A DNA stretch of 61,956 nucleotides from positions 1 to 61,956 of the forward strand of contig JAAZML010000026.1 in assembly GCA_012798835.1 (NCBI GenBank), written 5' to 3'. Position numbers and translations under genes: made by a program. Origin of the DNA: Clostridium sp. Lineage in GTDB: Bacteria > Bacillota > Clostridia > Acetivibrionales > Acetivibrionaceae. Below, piece after piece: positions 26,097 to 34,033 of this stretch; the stretch's first letter is position 1, and every line of letters begins with the position of its first letter. The notes beneath the pieces were generated by a model. It made no database searches. It saw only the letters and a program-made list of their open reading frames with translations, and had not been told where the DNA came from.

Positions 26097-26366
26097 TTAT
26101 CTTATGTATTGATTTAGATTCATGTATATACCCTGCGTAAATTCTATTAAAACCCTCAACATCCACGATCCAAATATAACTATTCCTATGAGAATAGCTA
26201 GTATTTTGGGTACAAAAGTTAGAGTCTGTTCCTGAATCTGTGTGGTGGCTTGAAAAATGCTTACCGCAAGCCCCACCAAAAGGCTTAAAATCAGTACTGG
26301 AGCCGCAACAAAAATAACTGTCATAATAGCTCTTTGTGCTAGTTCTATTATCATACCTTGCTCCAT
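26097..26366 (-). CDS. fliQ: Flagellar export gate protein FliQ
   Basis: 89 residues with two membrane helices and the conserved signature LVGLAVSIFQATTQIQEQTL (about 45-64), which identifies FliQ. It lies between fliP and fliR in the standard order. The ATG is at 26366, 43 bases after fliP. Confidence 0.96.
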   Translation of the reverse strand: MEQGMIIELAQRAIMTVIFVAAPVLILSLLVGLAVSIFQATTQIQEQTLTFVPKILAILIGIVIFGSWMLRVLIEFTQGIYMNLNQYIR

Positions 26367-26409
26367 ACAACCTCACCCCTGAAATCAGAAATATATTCAT
26401 TCCGCCGTA

Positions 26410-27192
26410 TCACGATACAAAACTGTTAACTAGGGATTGTGCAACAAGATTCCATCCCCCAACCATAATAAACAACAAAATTTTAAAGGGCAGGGAAATC
26501 ATTACGGGCGGAAGCATCATCATCCCCATAGACATAAGTGTACTTGAAACCACCATGTCAATTACAAGAAATGGTATATATATAAGAAAACCTATTTTAA
26601 ACGCTATGGTTAATTCACTTATCAAAAAGGCTGGAATAATTATGGTCAAGGGGAGGGTCGGTATCTCCTCCTTTTTGATTGGGGTATCCATACCCGAAAG
26701 TGATACAAAAAGCCCCAGATCATCCATTGATGTCTGTTCCAGCATAAAACCTTTAATTGCAGTTGCTGCCCTTTCGGTTGCAACCTCTTGCGTAATCTCC
26801 TGCTTAGAATAGGGTTTAAACGCAGTATCGTTGATTTTGGTCAACACAGGATTCATTATAAAAAGGGTTAAAAACAGCGCTAAGCCTATTAACACCTGGT
26901 TTGGTGGCATTTGTTGGGTGCCCATAGCGTTTCTTAAAAAGGAAAGCACAATTATTATCCTAGTAAAACAGGTCATCATAATCAAAATCGAAGGAGCTAA
27001 TGCCAGGATAGTTAGCAGCAGTATTATTTGGATACTAGTAGATACATCCTGGGGAGAATCCGAGGATCCAACTGTAAATCCGATACTGGGTAATGATACG
27101 CTATCTGGTTCAGCATAAACATCCCCTGTCAAAAATACAAATATTGATACTACCAATATTATTGTTAAGAAAAAAACCGTCCCTTTTTTCAT
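26410..27192 (-). CDS. fliP: Flagellar export gate protein FliP
   Basis: 260 residues from ATG 27192, which has GGAGAGG upstream and opens with a cleavable signal sequence (KKGTVFFLTIILVV through VYA), as expected for FliP. The core contains LSFLRNAMGTQQMPPNQVLIG and the later ELTIAFKIGFLIYIPFLVID segment. FliP pentamers form the export gate pore. Longer in-frame starts up to 27228 would overlap fliO. Four bases separate the two genes. Confidence 0.96.
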   Translation of the reverse strand: MKKGTVFFLTIILVVSIFVFLTGDVYAEPDSVSLPSIGFTVGSSDSPQDVSTSIQIILLLTILALAPSILIMMTCFTRIIIVLSFLRNAMGTQQMPPNQVLIGLALFLTLFIMNPVLTKINDTAFKPYSKQEITQEVATERAATAIKGFMLEQTSMDDLGLFVSLSGMDTPIKKEEIPTLPLTIIIPAFLISELTIAFKIGFLIYIPFLVIDMVVSSTLMSMGMMMLPPVMISLPFKILLFIMVGGWNLVAQSLVNSFVS

Positions 27193-27196
27193 TGGT

Positions 27197-27673
27197 TTAT
27201 TCCTCTCCATGTTCCGTATTATGCACACTTATTTGGGCCGCAATTTCTTGTAGTTTCTTTAGATTGTTGCTAAATACCCCCTGCCTAGGGTCTATCTTTT
27301 TTTCGTTTTCTTTTAGATAAAAATCCTTTTCCGTCCTGTTTTTACTACCTCTAAAACATTTCTCAAATATGTCTTTAAAATTAAAATGGCTCATCTCTTT
27401 TTCATTTTCTTTTGGAGAATAGTCCCCCATGTTAACCCTTGTCAAAAGTCGGGTGTTTTTTCCAGATGTTGATATTAGCACATATTCTTCACCCGCCTTA
27501 ATTAAATGAAGCCTGCTGTCAAATCCTAAACTTATCGTTTCTATGATATCAATATGCTTCCCTTTTGCAATTCTGCTTGTCCGTGTTCCAACGAACTTTG
27601 TAGTAATATATGCTAGCAGCAAAATAAATCCAAAAACAACAATAAACAATATGGCACTTTTCAGCTCATCCAT
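27197..27673 (-). CDS. fliO: Flagellar assembly protein FliO
   Basis: 158 residues: one N-terminal membrane helix (about 6-27), then a short beta domain containing IDIIETISLGFDSRLHLIKAG, the usual FliO/FliZ region, and a long charged tail. FliO helps FliP pentamers assemble. The assignment relies on the conserved domain together with its place before fliP. ATG behind GAGGGTGAG. Confidence 0.88.
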   Translation of the reverse strand: MDELKSAILFIVVFGFILLLAYITTKFVGTRTSRIAKGKHIDIIETISLGFDSRLHLIKAGEEYVLISTSGKNTRLLTRVNMGDYSPKENEKEMSHFNFKDIFEKCFRGSKNRTEKDFYLKENEKKIDPRQGVFSNNLKKLQEIAAQISVHNTEHGEE

Positions 27674-27704
27674 TTAATACTCACCCTCTTTCTGTGTATC
27701 CCTT

Positions 27705-28067
27705 TTAGCCCAAGACCTTTTTTACAGCTTCAACCACCCTTTCAGCCTGGAAAGGCTTTACGATAAAATCCCTTGCACCTGCCTGGATTGATTCTATGAC
27801 CATAGCCTGCTGTCCCATCGCTGAGCACATAATTATTTTTGATTCTGAATTTATCTTTTTTATTTCCTTTACAGCCTGGATGCCGTCTACCTCAGGCATT
27901 GTTATATCCATAATTACTAGATCGGGTGAAAGCTCCTTATAGCGTTCGATGGCACGAGCACCGTTTTCAGCTTCCCCTACAACCTCATACCCATTCTTCG
28001 TGAGTATATCCTTAATCATCATTCTCATAAAAGCGGCATCGTCAACAATAAGAATCTTATTTTCCAT
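27705..28067 (-). CDS. cheY: Chemotaxis response regulator CheY
   Basis: 120 residues, a single receiver domain: acidic pair D9-D10, phosphoacceptor D54 in VIMDITMPEVDG, Thr/Ser switch in IIMCSAMGQ and lysine in DFIVKPF. CheY-P binds FliM and FliY at the motor. The gene is placed between fliY and fliO, the typical Firmicutes arrangement. Confidence 0.96.
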   Translation of the reverse strand: MENKILIVDDAAFMRMMIKDILTKNGYEVVGEAENGARAIERYKELSPDLVIMDITMPEVDGIQAVKEIKKINSESKIIMCSAMGQQAMVIESIQAGARDFIVKPFQAERVVEAVKKVLG

Positions 28068-28110
28068 CTCTTACCCTCTCCTTAATTTATTGTCTCTTTT
28101 ATTGCAAAAC

Positions 28111-29247
28111 CTAAAGCCTTTTTGATGGATCTATTATATCGGTAATTCTTACGCCGAAACTTTCATCTATTACTACCACTTCACCCCGTGCAATTATCTT
28201 ACCATTTACTAGGATGTCTACTGGGTCACCTGCAAGCTTATCCAGTTCAATTATTGAGCCGGAATTGAACTCTAGTATATCCCTTATAAGCTTATTAGTT
28301 CTCCCTAGCTCAACTGTTACCTGTAGCGGTACATCCATAATAAGACCAATATTTTTCTTCTCCAGCGATATTACACCATCATCAAAAGCTTCGAATTGAG
28401 CGGGCTGTACATTTACGGGTGCATGGACTCTGGCTTGTCCCACTGATTCCATTTGTGTATGCTGACCCTGTGTTCGTTGCTTGGAATGCTGCATATCGGG
28501 ATCCTGCTGTGGAATGCTTGGAGTTTCGCTCTCTGGTATTTCTTCAGGCTCACTAGCCCCCGTTCCCATTCCCGTATTCATAATATTGGCAACTAATTCC
28601 TTTGCAAATTCAAGGGGAATTATCTGCATAAATTGGCTATCAAGCAGCCCCTCTATGGTCATTTTAAAGGATATTCTTACCACCCTGCTTTCCTTATCGG
28701 GGTAATTTTCCGATTCTGAACTATCCTCTGTAAAAGGAAAAGCTTTCGGGGGGGAAATATCGATTCTTTTGTCAAACATGGAAGACATTGAGGTGGCAGC
28801 AGTCCCTATCATCTGATTCATTGCTTCGCTTACTGCACTTAGATGCAAATCAGTGATTTCTCCTTCCCTATTAGTACCATCGCCCCCCATCATAAGATCG
28901 GTGATTACCCTAACATCGTCTTCCTTTAAAAGGAGGAGATTTAAGCCGTTAAGACCGGTGGTGTACGCAACCCTCACAGCTACATATGATGCTTGGTATT
29001 CGCTCATCACCTGTTCCCATGTAGGTACCATAACCTGGGGTGTAGTAATTTCTACTTTGTGACCTAATAGAGTAGACAAGGTTGTGGCGGAATTGCCCAT
29101 ATTTATATTGCCTATTTCCCCTATGGCATCAATCTCGTCATATGATAGCCCTGCATTATCCTGGCTTTCATTATTGGTTTCTAATGTATCTCCACTTAGC
29201 AACGCATCTACTTCGGCTTGGGATAACATATCCTCCATTCTATTCAT
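28111..29247 (-). CDS. fliY: FliY, motor switch protein with CheC-like phosphatase domain
   Basis: 378 residues in three parts: an N-terminal CheY-P-binding peptide LSQAEVDALLSGD; a CheC-like phosphatase domain with two E-x-x-N helices (IGEIGNINMGNSATTL and VSEAMNQMIGTAATSM); a Gln/Pro-rich linker; and a C-terminal FliN domain (DVPLQVTVELG through GVRITDI). It forms part of the C-ring and removes phosphate from CheY-P. The first ATG overlaps the fliM stop region; a second ATG four codons on is also possible. Confidence 0.96.
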   Translation of the reverse strand: MNRMEDMLSQAEVDALLSGDTLETNNESQDNAGLSYDEIDAIGEIGNINMGNSATTLSTLLGHKVEITTPQVMVPTWEQVMSEYQASYVAVRVAYTTGLNGLNLLLLKEDDVRVITDLMMGGDGTNREGEITDLHLSAVSEAMNQMIGTAATSMSSMFDKRIDISPPKAFPFTEDSSESENYPDKESRVVRISFKMTIEGLLDSQFMQIIPLEFAKELVANIMNTGMGTGASEPEEIPESETPSIPQQDPDMQHSKQRTQGQHTQMESVGQARVHAPVNVQPAQFEAFDDGVISLEKKNIGLIMDVPLQVTVELGRTNKLIRDILEFNSGSIIELDKLAGDPVDILVNGKIIARGEVVVIDESFGVRITDIIDPSKRL

Positions 29248-30226
29248 CCTCTCTTTTTAAGACATCCGTTATTTTGATTGCAACCTTATTCTTCCTTACT
29301 CCTGGTGAACCGTAAAATTTTAAATTTTCCCCTACTAATATCTCTAACTTTCCATTAACATTTGTATCAAGCGGTATTACATCGCCAAGCTGCAGTCCTA
29401 GAAAATCAGCTACCTGTATTGTTGTCTTTCCAAGGATTGTCCTCATAGGAATCTTAGTTTCTTCTATTTTTTTCTCGATTAAATGTTTCGCTTGGGGACT
29501 GGACTCCTTTTCAGTGTTTGCAAACCAATACCTCGTACTTAGCTTGGATAATATCGGCTCAACAACCATATAGGGAATACATATATTGAACATCCCCTCC
29601 ACCTCACCAATCCTTGTACCTAGTGTTATCAACGCTATCATCTCATTTGCCGAAACTATTTGGGCAAACTGGGCATTGGTCTCTATTTTTTCAAGCCTTG
29701 GTCTTACTTCGATTACATTTTCCCAAGCTCCCCTCATGAGATCTAGGATTTGTATTATTACCCTTTCAATTATGGCTATCTCGACCTCAGTAAATTCCCT
29801 TACTTTTTCCATGGTATACCCTTTTCCGCCGAGTATCCTATCAATTAATGCAAAAGCAACAGGTGCAGCAACTTCAATAATAATTGAGCCCGAAAGGGGT
29901 GAAAAATCCGATATAGCAAGGACAACTGGATTAGACAGTGAATTACTAAACTCGTAATATGCAATGGGTTCCACCGAAATTACCTCGACCTGCACTAGGG
30001 TCCTTAAATAACCTGAAAGAAAGTTGGTAACCATCCTGGCATAGTTATCATGGATTACGTTTAGTGTCCTTAGATGATCCTTGCCAAATTTACTAGGTCG
30101 TCTAAAGTCATGTAGTTTAACTTTCTTGCCTTCCGATTCGGATGATATTTTTCCAACATCCAATTCACCAGTATTGAGGGCATTTAACAGCTCATCTATT
30201 TCGTTTTGAGATAAAATATCTCCCAT
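29240..30226 (-). CDS. fliM: Flagellar motor switch protein FliM
   Basis: 328 residues from ATG 30226, with GGGGGGTG upstream. The N-terminal CheY-binding motif LSQNEIDELLNAL is followed by the middle CheC-like domain, without intact phosphatase motifs, and a C-terminal FliN-like domain (DVIPLDTNVNGKLEILVG). FliM sits in the C-ring and sets the direction of rotation. Its end overlaps the start of fliY by eight bases. Confidence 0.96.
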   Translation of the reverse strand: MGDILSQNEIDELLNALNTGELDVGKISSESEGKKVKLHDFRRPSKFGKDHLRTLNVIHDNYARMVTNFLSGYLRTLVQVEVISVEPIAYYEFSNSLSNPVVLAISDFSPLSGSIIIEVAAPVAFALIDRILGGKGYTMEKVREFTEVEIAIIERVIIQILDLMRGAWENVIEVRPRLEKIETNAQFAQIVSANEMIALITLGTRIGEVEGMFNICIPYMVVEPILSKLSTRYWFANTEKESSPQAKHLIEKKIEETKIPMRTILGKTTIQVADFLGLQLGDVIPLDTNVNGKLEILVGENLKFYGSPGVRKNKVAIKITDVLKREDE

Positions 30227-30241
30227 CTGCAAACACCCCCC

Positions 30242-30745
30242 TTATTGGTAGAACCATTGATCGAAAATAATGGTATAAACAATATCATCTCTTGCTTTTT
30301 CATTTGCCAGCAGGGATTCGTTCATTCTCTTTGTGAGCTCGCTTCTCGCCTTTTCCTTAGCTTCGATTTCCATCACTTCTTTTAGGGTCAATGATTGGAA
30401 GTATGTACCTACTATCTCTTGCAATTTACTCTTGTTTGCCTCTATCTTCGCAGTTGTATCATCAATATCCCTAACCTTTTTGAAGTAGGATACCTCGGCA
30501 CTGATAACTATAACGGGGTTTTTCCCGGCATCCCCATTTTTAAGATTAAACGGCATCTTCTCTTCAAACATCTTCAGTTTTATCAACTCATTATCACTAG
30601 GGCTGTCAATTACTTTTGGATCCTGCCCTGTGCCGGAAGCCACAGAACCCCCCTGTAGGAATAGTATTATCACCAGAATTGCTAAGGTCAATGATAGAAA
30701 AGCCACTATACCGATAAGTATAAAATATCCACTCTTGCCCTCCAA
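30242..30745 (-). CDS. fliL: Flagellar basal body-associated protein FliL
   Basis: 167 residues from a TTG start behind GGGGGCG. One N-terminal membrane helix (about 8-30) is followed by the FliL domain, with VIISAEVSYFK and a conserved C-terminal IIFDQWFYQ. FliL stabilises stator function at the motor. In many Firmicutes motA and motB precede it; here only a 166-bp non-coding gap separates it from flbD. Confidence 0.93.
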   Translation of the reverse strand: MEGKSGYFILIGIVAFLSLTLAILVIILFLQGGSVASGTGQDPKVIDSPSDNELIKLKMFEEKMPFNLKNGDAGKNPVIVISAEVSYFKKVRDIDDTTAKIEANKSKLQEIVGTYFQSLTLKEVMEIEAKEKARSELTKRMNESLLANEKARDDIVYTIIFDQWFYQ

Positions 30746-30911
30746 AACCTACGCCCCCTTTATCCTCAGAGTAAATACACCTGCAAATTACCCGTATGCT
30801 CTGGGCTGATATGCCCCAAATTTTATGTTGGTATTCCCTTTAAAAAATTGCTATTACGATTAAAATTCCTTTGGGCATAAAACCCATTATCCTATATTCA
30901 TCCTTTTATAA
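30746..30911. other. Non-coding gap between flbD and fliL with inverted repeat
   Basis: Relatives often carry motA and motB here. TATGCCCCAAA (30810-30820) and TTTGGGCATA (30870-30879) are inverted copies about 50 bp apart and can pair in the operon transcript. No coding frame of useful length is present. I see no remnant of MotA or MotB. Confidence 0.5.
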
Positions 30912-31109
30912 TCATTCTTCATCCTTAAATAAATAGATTTTTCTTTTATACCATAATACTTTCTCTACTATTTTTTCAATGGTTTCGGTAACAACGAATT
31001 TTTTACCGTTTGTCGTTGAAATAATCGTGTCCGGCGTTTGTTCGATAGTTTCGATTAATTCACAATTTAAAATAAATTGTACTCCGTTTAACTTCGTTAA
31101 TCTAATCAT
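30912..31109 (-). CDS. flbD: FlbD family protein
   Basis: 65 residues from ATG 31109, which gives the family start MIRLTKLNGVQFILN; an upstream in-frame ATG exists at 31154. The GAGGT site lies ten bases before the chosen start. FlbD (swarming motility protein SwrD in Bacillus) is a small protein needed for high flagellar power, possibly through the stators. Order flgE-flbD is conserved in Firmicutes. Confidence 0.88.
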   Translation of the reverse strand: MIRLTKLNGVQFILNCELIETIEQTPDTIISTTNGKKFVVTETIEKIVEKVLWYKRKIYLFKDEE

Positions 31110-31241
31110 AATGTTTTTACCTCGAAAACTCAATAGTAAAATTGCTTTTTCCATGAAATTATTATGTTTTTATGTTCTTTTTTTACGATTGATGCTTTTT
31201 TAATGCTACATTGTTTATTGTTTGTTCCATCTATTGCCTTA

Positions 31242-31272
31242 TTTAGCACAGGGGGTGTTCCCCCGCGCTAAA
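31242..31272 (-). other. Strong hairpin downstream of flgE, without U-tract
   Basis: On the transcribed strand TTTAGCGC pairs with GTGCTAAA (one G-U pair) and then GGGGG with CCCCC around the loop AACA, with one bulged T. This 13-bp stem begins 15 nt after the flgE stop. No T-run follows on the minus strand, so it is not a classical terminator. It may protect the flgE mRNA 3' end or attenuate expression of the later genes. Confidence 0.7.
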
Positions 31273-31286
31273 CAATAAAGGATCAA

Positions 31287-32585
31287 TTATCTTTTAAGAT
31301 TTACAAGTTCTTGTAGCATCTCATCGGAAGTGGTAATTATTCTGCTATTTGCCTGGAACCCTCTTTGGGTGACTATCATATCAGTAAATTCTTTTGAAAG
31401 ATCCACATTGGACATTTCCAATGTGCCTGGGTTTAGGGTGCCTGTACCGTCGGATCCTGCCTTTACACCCCTTGTGAATTCCCCAGAGTTGCTGGTGGTT
31501 ATAAATAAATTGTTGCCCATCTTTTGAAGACCCGCTGGGTTTTCAAATCCGGCCAATGCTACAAGGCCTAGAGGCTGCTGTTGTCCGTTGCTGTATACTC
31601 CCGTTATCATCCCATCGGAACCTATACTAAAGGTAACTATTTCACCCGGGGGATAACCATCAACATTGGTGGGCTTTACTGAGCTATCCGCTGCATACAT
31701 TGTAAGCTGGGAAAAATCTAGCTCTATTTCAATATCTTCCGAACCCACTTCGTCGTTGGGGATGACTATTATAGACGGTGTCACCCCTTCATCGGGCACA
31801 ATCTGACCCTTTTTATCAAATTGTATTTCGCCGGTTGCAGAATCATCACTCGTAAACCCCATCCCATCAGCTATTTCCCATTCCCATTGGGTATAATCGC
31901 CTTCTATTCCTGTCTTTTTAAATGTGATACTAAGCTTATAGTCATTGCCCAGTGTGTCAAACACCGTAATAGGTACCATAAACTCCATATCGTCAATTGG
32001 GTATGAGGCATCCAAATTGCCTGTTAGCACTGCACTAGTGGTTGCCCTAGCTGCCAACATCCTTTTATTCTTATTAACCGGATCCGAAAACAGGTTTATT
32101 GGCTCAATAGGGCTTTCCGTATCGAAACTATAGGTGCCGTCCGACCCCCTTGTATAACTCTGCCACCCATATACATTCATACCGCTGCCTGTAACCAGGT
32201 TTCCGAGCCTGTCAAGACCGAAGTTTCCGGCTCTTGTAAACATATATGCCCCCGATGAACCCCCTCTTACGATAAAAAAGCCATCACCCTCGATAGATAA
32301 ATCGGTTGGGTTATCAGTCCTTTGGAGACTCCCACGAGTCATAATCGTATCAATTGTTGCCACATCTATGCCCAATCCAATTTGCATGGGATTTGTCCCA
32401 CCGCGACCTGTTGCTTGATCGGGCGAACCTGCACCCTTTAGGGTCTGGCTAAAGACCTCCTCAAAAGTCACCCTACCCGATTTAAAGCCTACTGTATTTA
32501 CGTTTGCTATGTTGTTACCTATAACATCCATTTTCGTTTGATGTGTCCGAAGCCCTGAAACTCCGGAAAACATGGATCTCATCAT
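31287..32585 (-). CDS. flgE: Flagellar hook protein FlgE
   Basis: 432 residues from ATG 32585, chosen because AAAGGAGG precedes it and the protein then begins MMRSMFSGVSGLRTHQ, the normal rod/hook family start. Conserved parts are the N-terminal ANVNTVGFKSGRVTFEEV, the middle LSIEGDGFFIV, and the C-terminal MIVTQRGFQANSRIITTSDEML. FlgE polymerises into the hook after export. A long leader separates it from the preceding gene. Confidence 0.97.
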   Translation of the reverse strand: MMRSMFSGVSGLRTHQTKMDVIGNNIANVNTVGFKSGRVTFEEVFSQTLKGAGSPDQATGRGGTNPMQIGLGIDVATIDTIMTRGSLQRTDNPTDLSIEGDGFFIVRGGSSGAYMFTRAGNFGLDRLGNLVTGSGMNVYGWQSYTRGSDGTYSFDTESPIEPINLFSDPVNKNKRMLAARATTSAVLTGNLDASYPIDDMEFMVPITVFDTLGNDYKLSITFKKTGIEGDYTQWEWEIADGMGFTSDDSATGEIQFDKKGQIVPDEGVTPSIIVIPNDEVGSEDIEIELDFSQLTMYAADSSVKPTNVDGYPPGEIVTFSIGSDGMITGVYSNGQQQPLGLVALAGFENPAGLQKMGNNLFITTSNSGEFTRGVKAGSDGTGTLNPGTLEMSNVDLSKEFTDMIVTQRGFQANSRIITTSDEMLQELVNLKR

Positions 32586-32777
32586 AAACCTTTGACCTCC
32601 TTTGGCTACGATAAAATAAACACTGGTATTATTATCTATCCCTTCTATCGTTCCGGAATAGTCAGCCTCCCGAAAGGGTCCAGCTATAAAACAATACCTG
32701 CAATCTAGGAACATTATTATGTTTTTGGTACCTTGTAGTGTTCTTATTAGGAGTCAATTTGAAGTGTGAGGTTTAAA
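32586..32777 (-). other. 192-nt flgE leader, possibly structured
   Basis: This is one of the longest internal gaps in the operon. On the minus strand GGTATT (32693-32698) and AATACC (32625-32630) can pair, enclosing a second pair CCCTT (32674-32678) with AAGGG (32640-32644) and a local TTCCGGAA palindrome. No known riboswitch consensus is recognised. The frame open through it lacks a ribosome site and probably is not coding. Confidence 0.4.
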
Positions 32778-33167
32778 TCATGTGAATACAGCACCGTCAA
32801 TATTAGTAAATACATTCTCCATAAGCTCGTCATTTTTAACAATAGTTATTACCGTCTTGCTTCCTACGTTTACCACCAGAGCCATATCATCGACAATCAC
32901 CAATGAATCCTTGACCCCTTTTTCCTCTGCCTTTTGTACAGCATTTGAGATTCTTTCCCTTTGGGCTTCACGAAGATCAATATTTCTGCTTTCTAGCCTC
33001 ATCTGAGCATGCTTTGAAAATCTGACCTCTCTTCTTTGGGCCACTTTATCCTTTAAGATGTCATCAAAGTTTGTGTTTTTAAGGTTTTTCGTTTTATCAG
33101 TTGAAACATTATTAGATCTATCAACAACTTTTCTAAGACTTGGGTGAAAATTGTTGTTTATAATCAT
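32778..33167 (-). CDS. Flagellar operon protein, TIGR02530 family
   Basis: 129 residues. The central segment RFSKHAQMRLESRNIDL followed by KGVKDSLVIVDDMALVVNV and TVITIVKNDE matches the flagellar operon protein family found between flgD and flgE in Firmicutes and others. The molecular role is not established. Its ATG overlaps the flgD stop as ATGA, so the two are coupled. Confidence 0.88.
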   Translation of the reverse strand: MIINNNFHPSLRKVVDRSNNVSTDKTKNLKNTNFDDILKDKVAQRREVRFSKHAQMRLESRNIDLREAQRERISNAVQKAEEKGVKDSLVIVDDMALVVNVGSKTVITIVKNDELMENVFTNIDGAVFT

Positions 33168-34018
33168 CTTTCCACCCCATTTCCTTGTAATTTGATATTG
33201 TAGATACTTTCGACTGGAATACAGACTCCATCTAAAACACCTGTTATTTTGCCATCGGGATGTAAAGTGAAATCCTTTAAAGTTCCATTTACAGGAATCC
33301 TCATACCGCTGTGCTCCTCATCGGTTATTATCAAAGAAACGCTCTGACCCATATTGCTGTTTAAATACTCGTCCCAAAACTTCGGATCCGCCGATTGTAT
33401 ATGACTGTTGACAGCAGATATATTTACTTTGACACCATCCGTTACAGCATAGTCCTCGTAACTTCCCTTTTCAATCTCCCTAACGATCCCGGTTACATCA
33501 AGTATCTCACCTGTTTGCGGATTATAGACACTTCCTTTAATTTCATGGTTAATAAGCCCTGTATAACGCGATATGTCGGAATCATTAAATACCTCAGAGC
33601 TCTCCTTAACGCTTAAAACCTTATCGATTGGGATGTCTTTGTTTCCAACTTGCAGGAAGGTTTTGCTGCCCTCCATCTTCACCCCACCGACCGTGCCCGC
33701 AATATTTTCGACCTTTGAGCTATCCTCATCAATTAGCCTTGCCGTTATGTATTTACCCATCATACCAAAGGCTTTCGTTGCGGCAAAACTAGCATTGAGG
33801 TTTTGCATCTGTTCAAGGGCACTAAATTGTGCCATCTGGGCTATAAATTCTTTATCCTCTACCGGATTTAGGGGATCCTGGTATCGCAGCTGCGTCACCA
33901 AAAGATTTAAAAATTCATCCTTTCCCAGCTCACCAACTTCCCTTTTACCCAATGTGTTTTCAGTATCCTTTATGATTTCCTCAATGTTTTTTTGTCGGCT
34001 TGCATCTCCTACAATCAT
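33164..34018 (-). CDS. flgD: Hook assembly scaffold FlgD
   Basis: 284 residues. The N-terminal FlgD signature is clear: LGKDEFLNLLVTQLRYQDPLNP near 31 and EFIAQMAQFSALEQM near 57. The C-terminal part is beta-rich and longer than the Bacillus protein, perhaps adding FlgD tudor-like domains. FlgD caps the growing hook. The ATG has GGAAGGAGG upstream. Confidence 0.95.
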   Translation of the reverse strand: MIVGDASRQKNIEEIIKDTENTLGKREVGELGKDEFLNLLVTQLRYQDPLNPVEDKEFIAQMAQFSALEQMQNLNASFAATKAFGMMGKYITARLIDEDSSKVENIAGTVGGVKMEGSKTFLQVGNKDIPIDKVLSVKESSEVFNDSDISRYTGLINHEIKGSVYNPQTGEILDVTGIVREIEKGSYEDYAVTDGVKVNISAVNSHIQSADPKFWDEYLNSNMGQSVSLIITDEEHSGMRIPVNGTLKDFTLHPDGKITGVLDGVCIPVESIYNIKLQGNGVER

Positions 34019-34033
34019 CTTTTCACCTCCTTC

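Noticed and set aside
29551-29558. GCCGATAT (sigma-D -10) on the minus strand inside fliM
   Set aside because: No TAAA at the required distance upstream and inside a coding region.
31287-32714. Longer FlgE with 43 extra N-terminal residues
   Set aside because: The extension has no ribosome site, while AAAGGAGG precedes the ATG at 32585 that gives the usual hook protein start.
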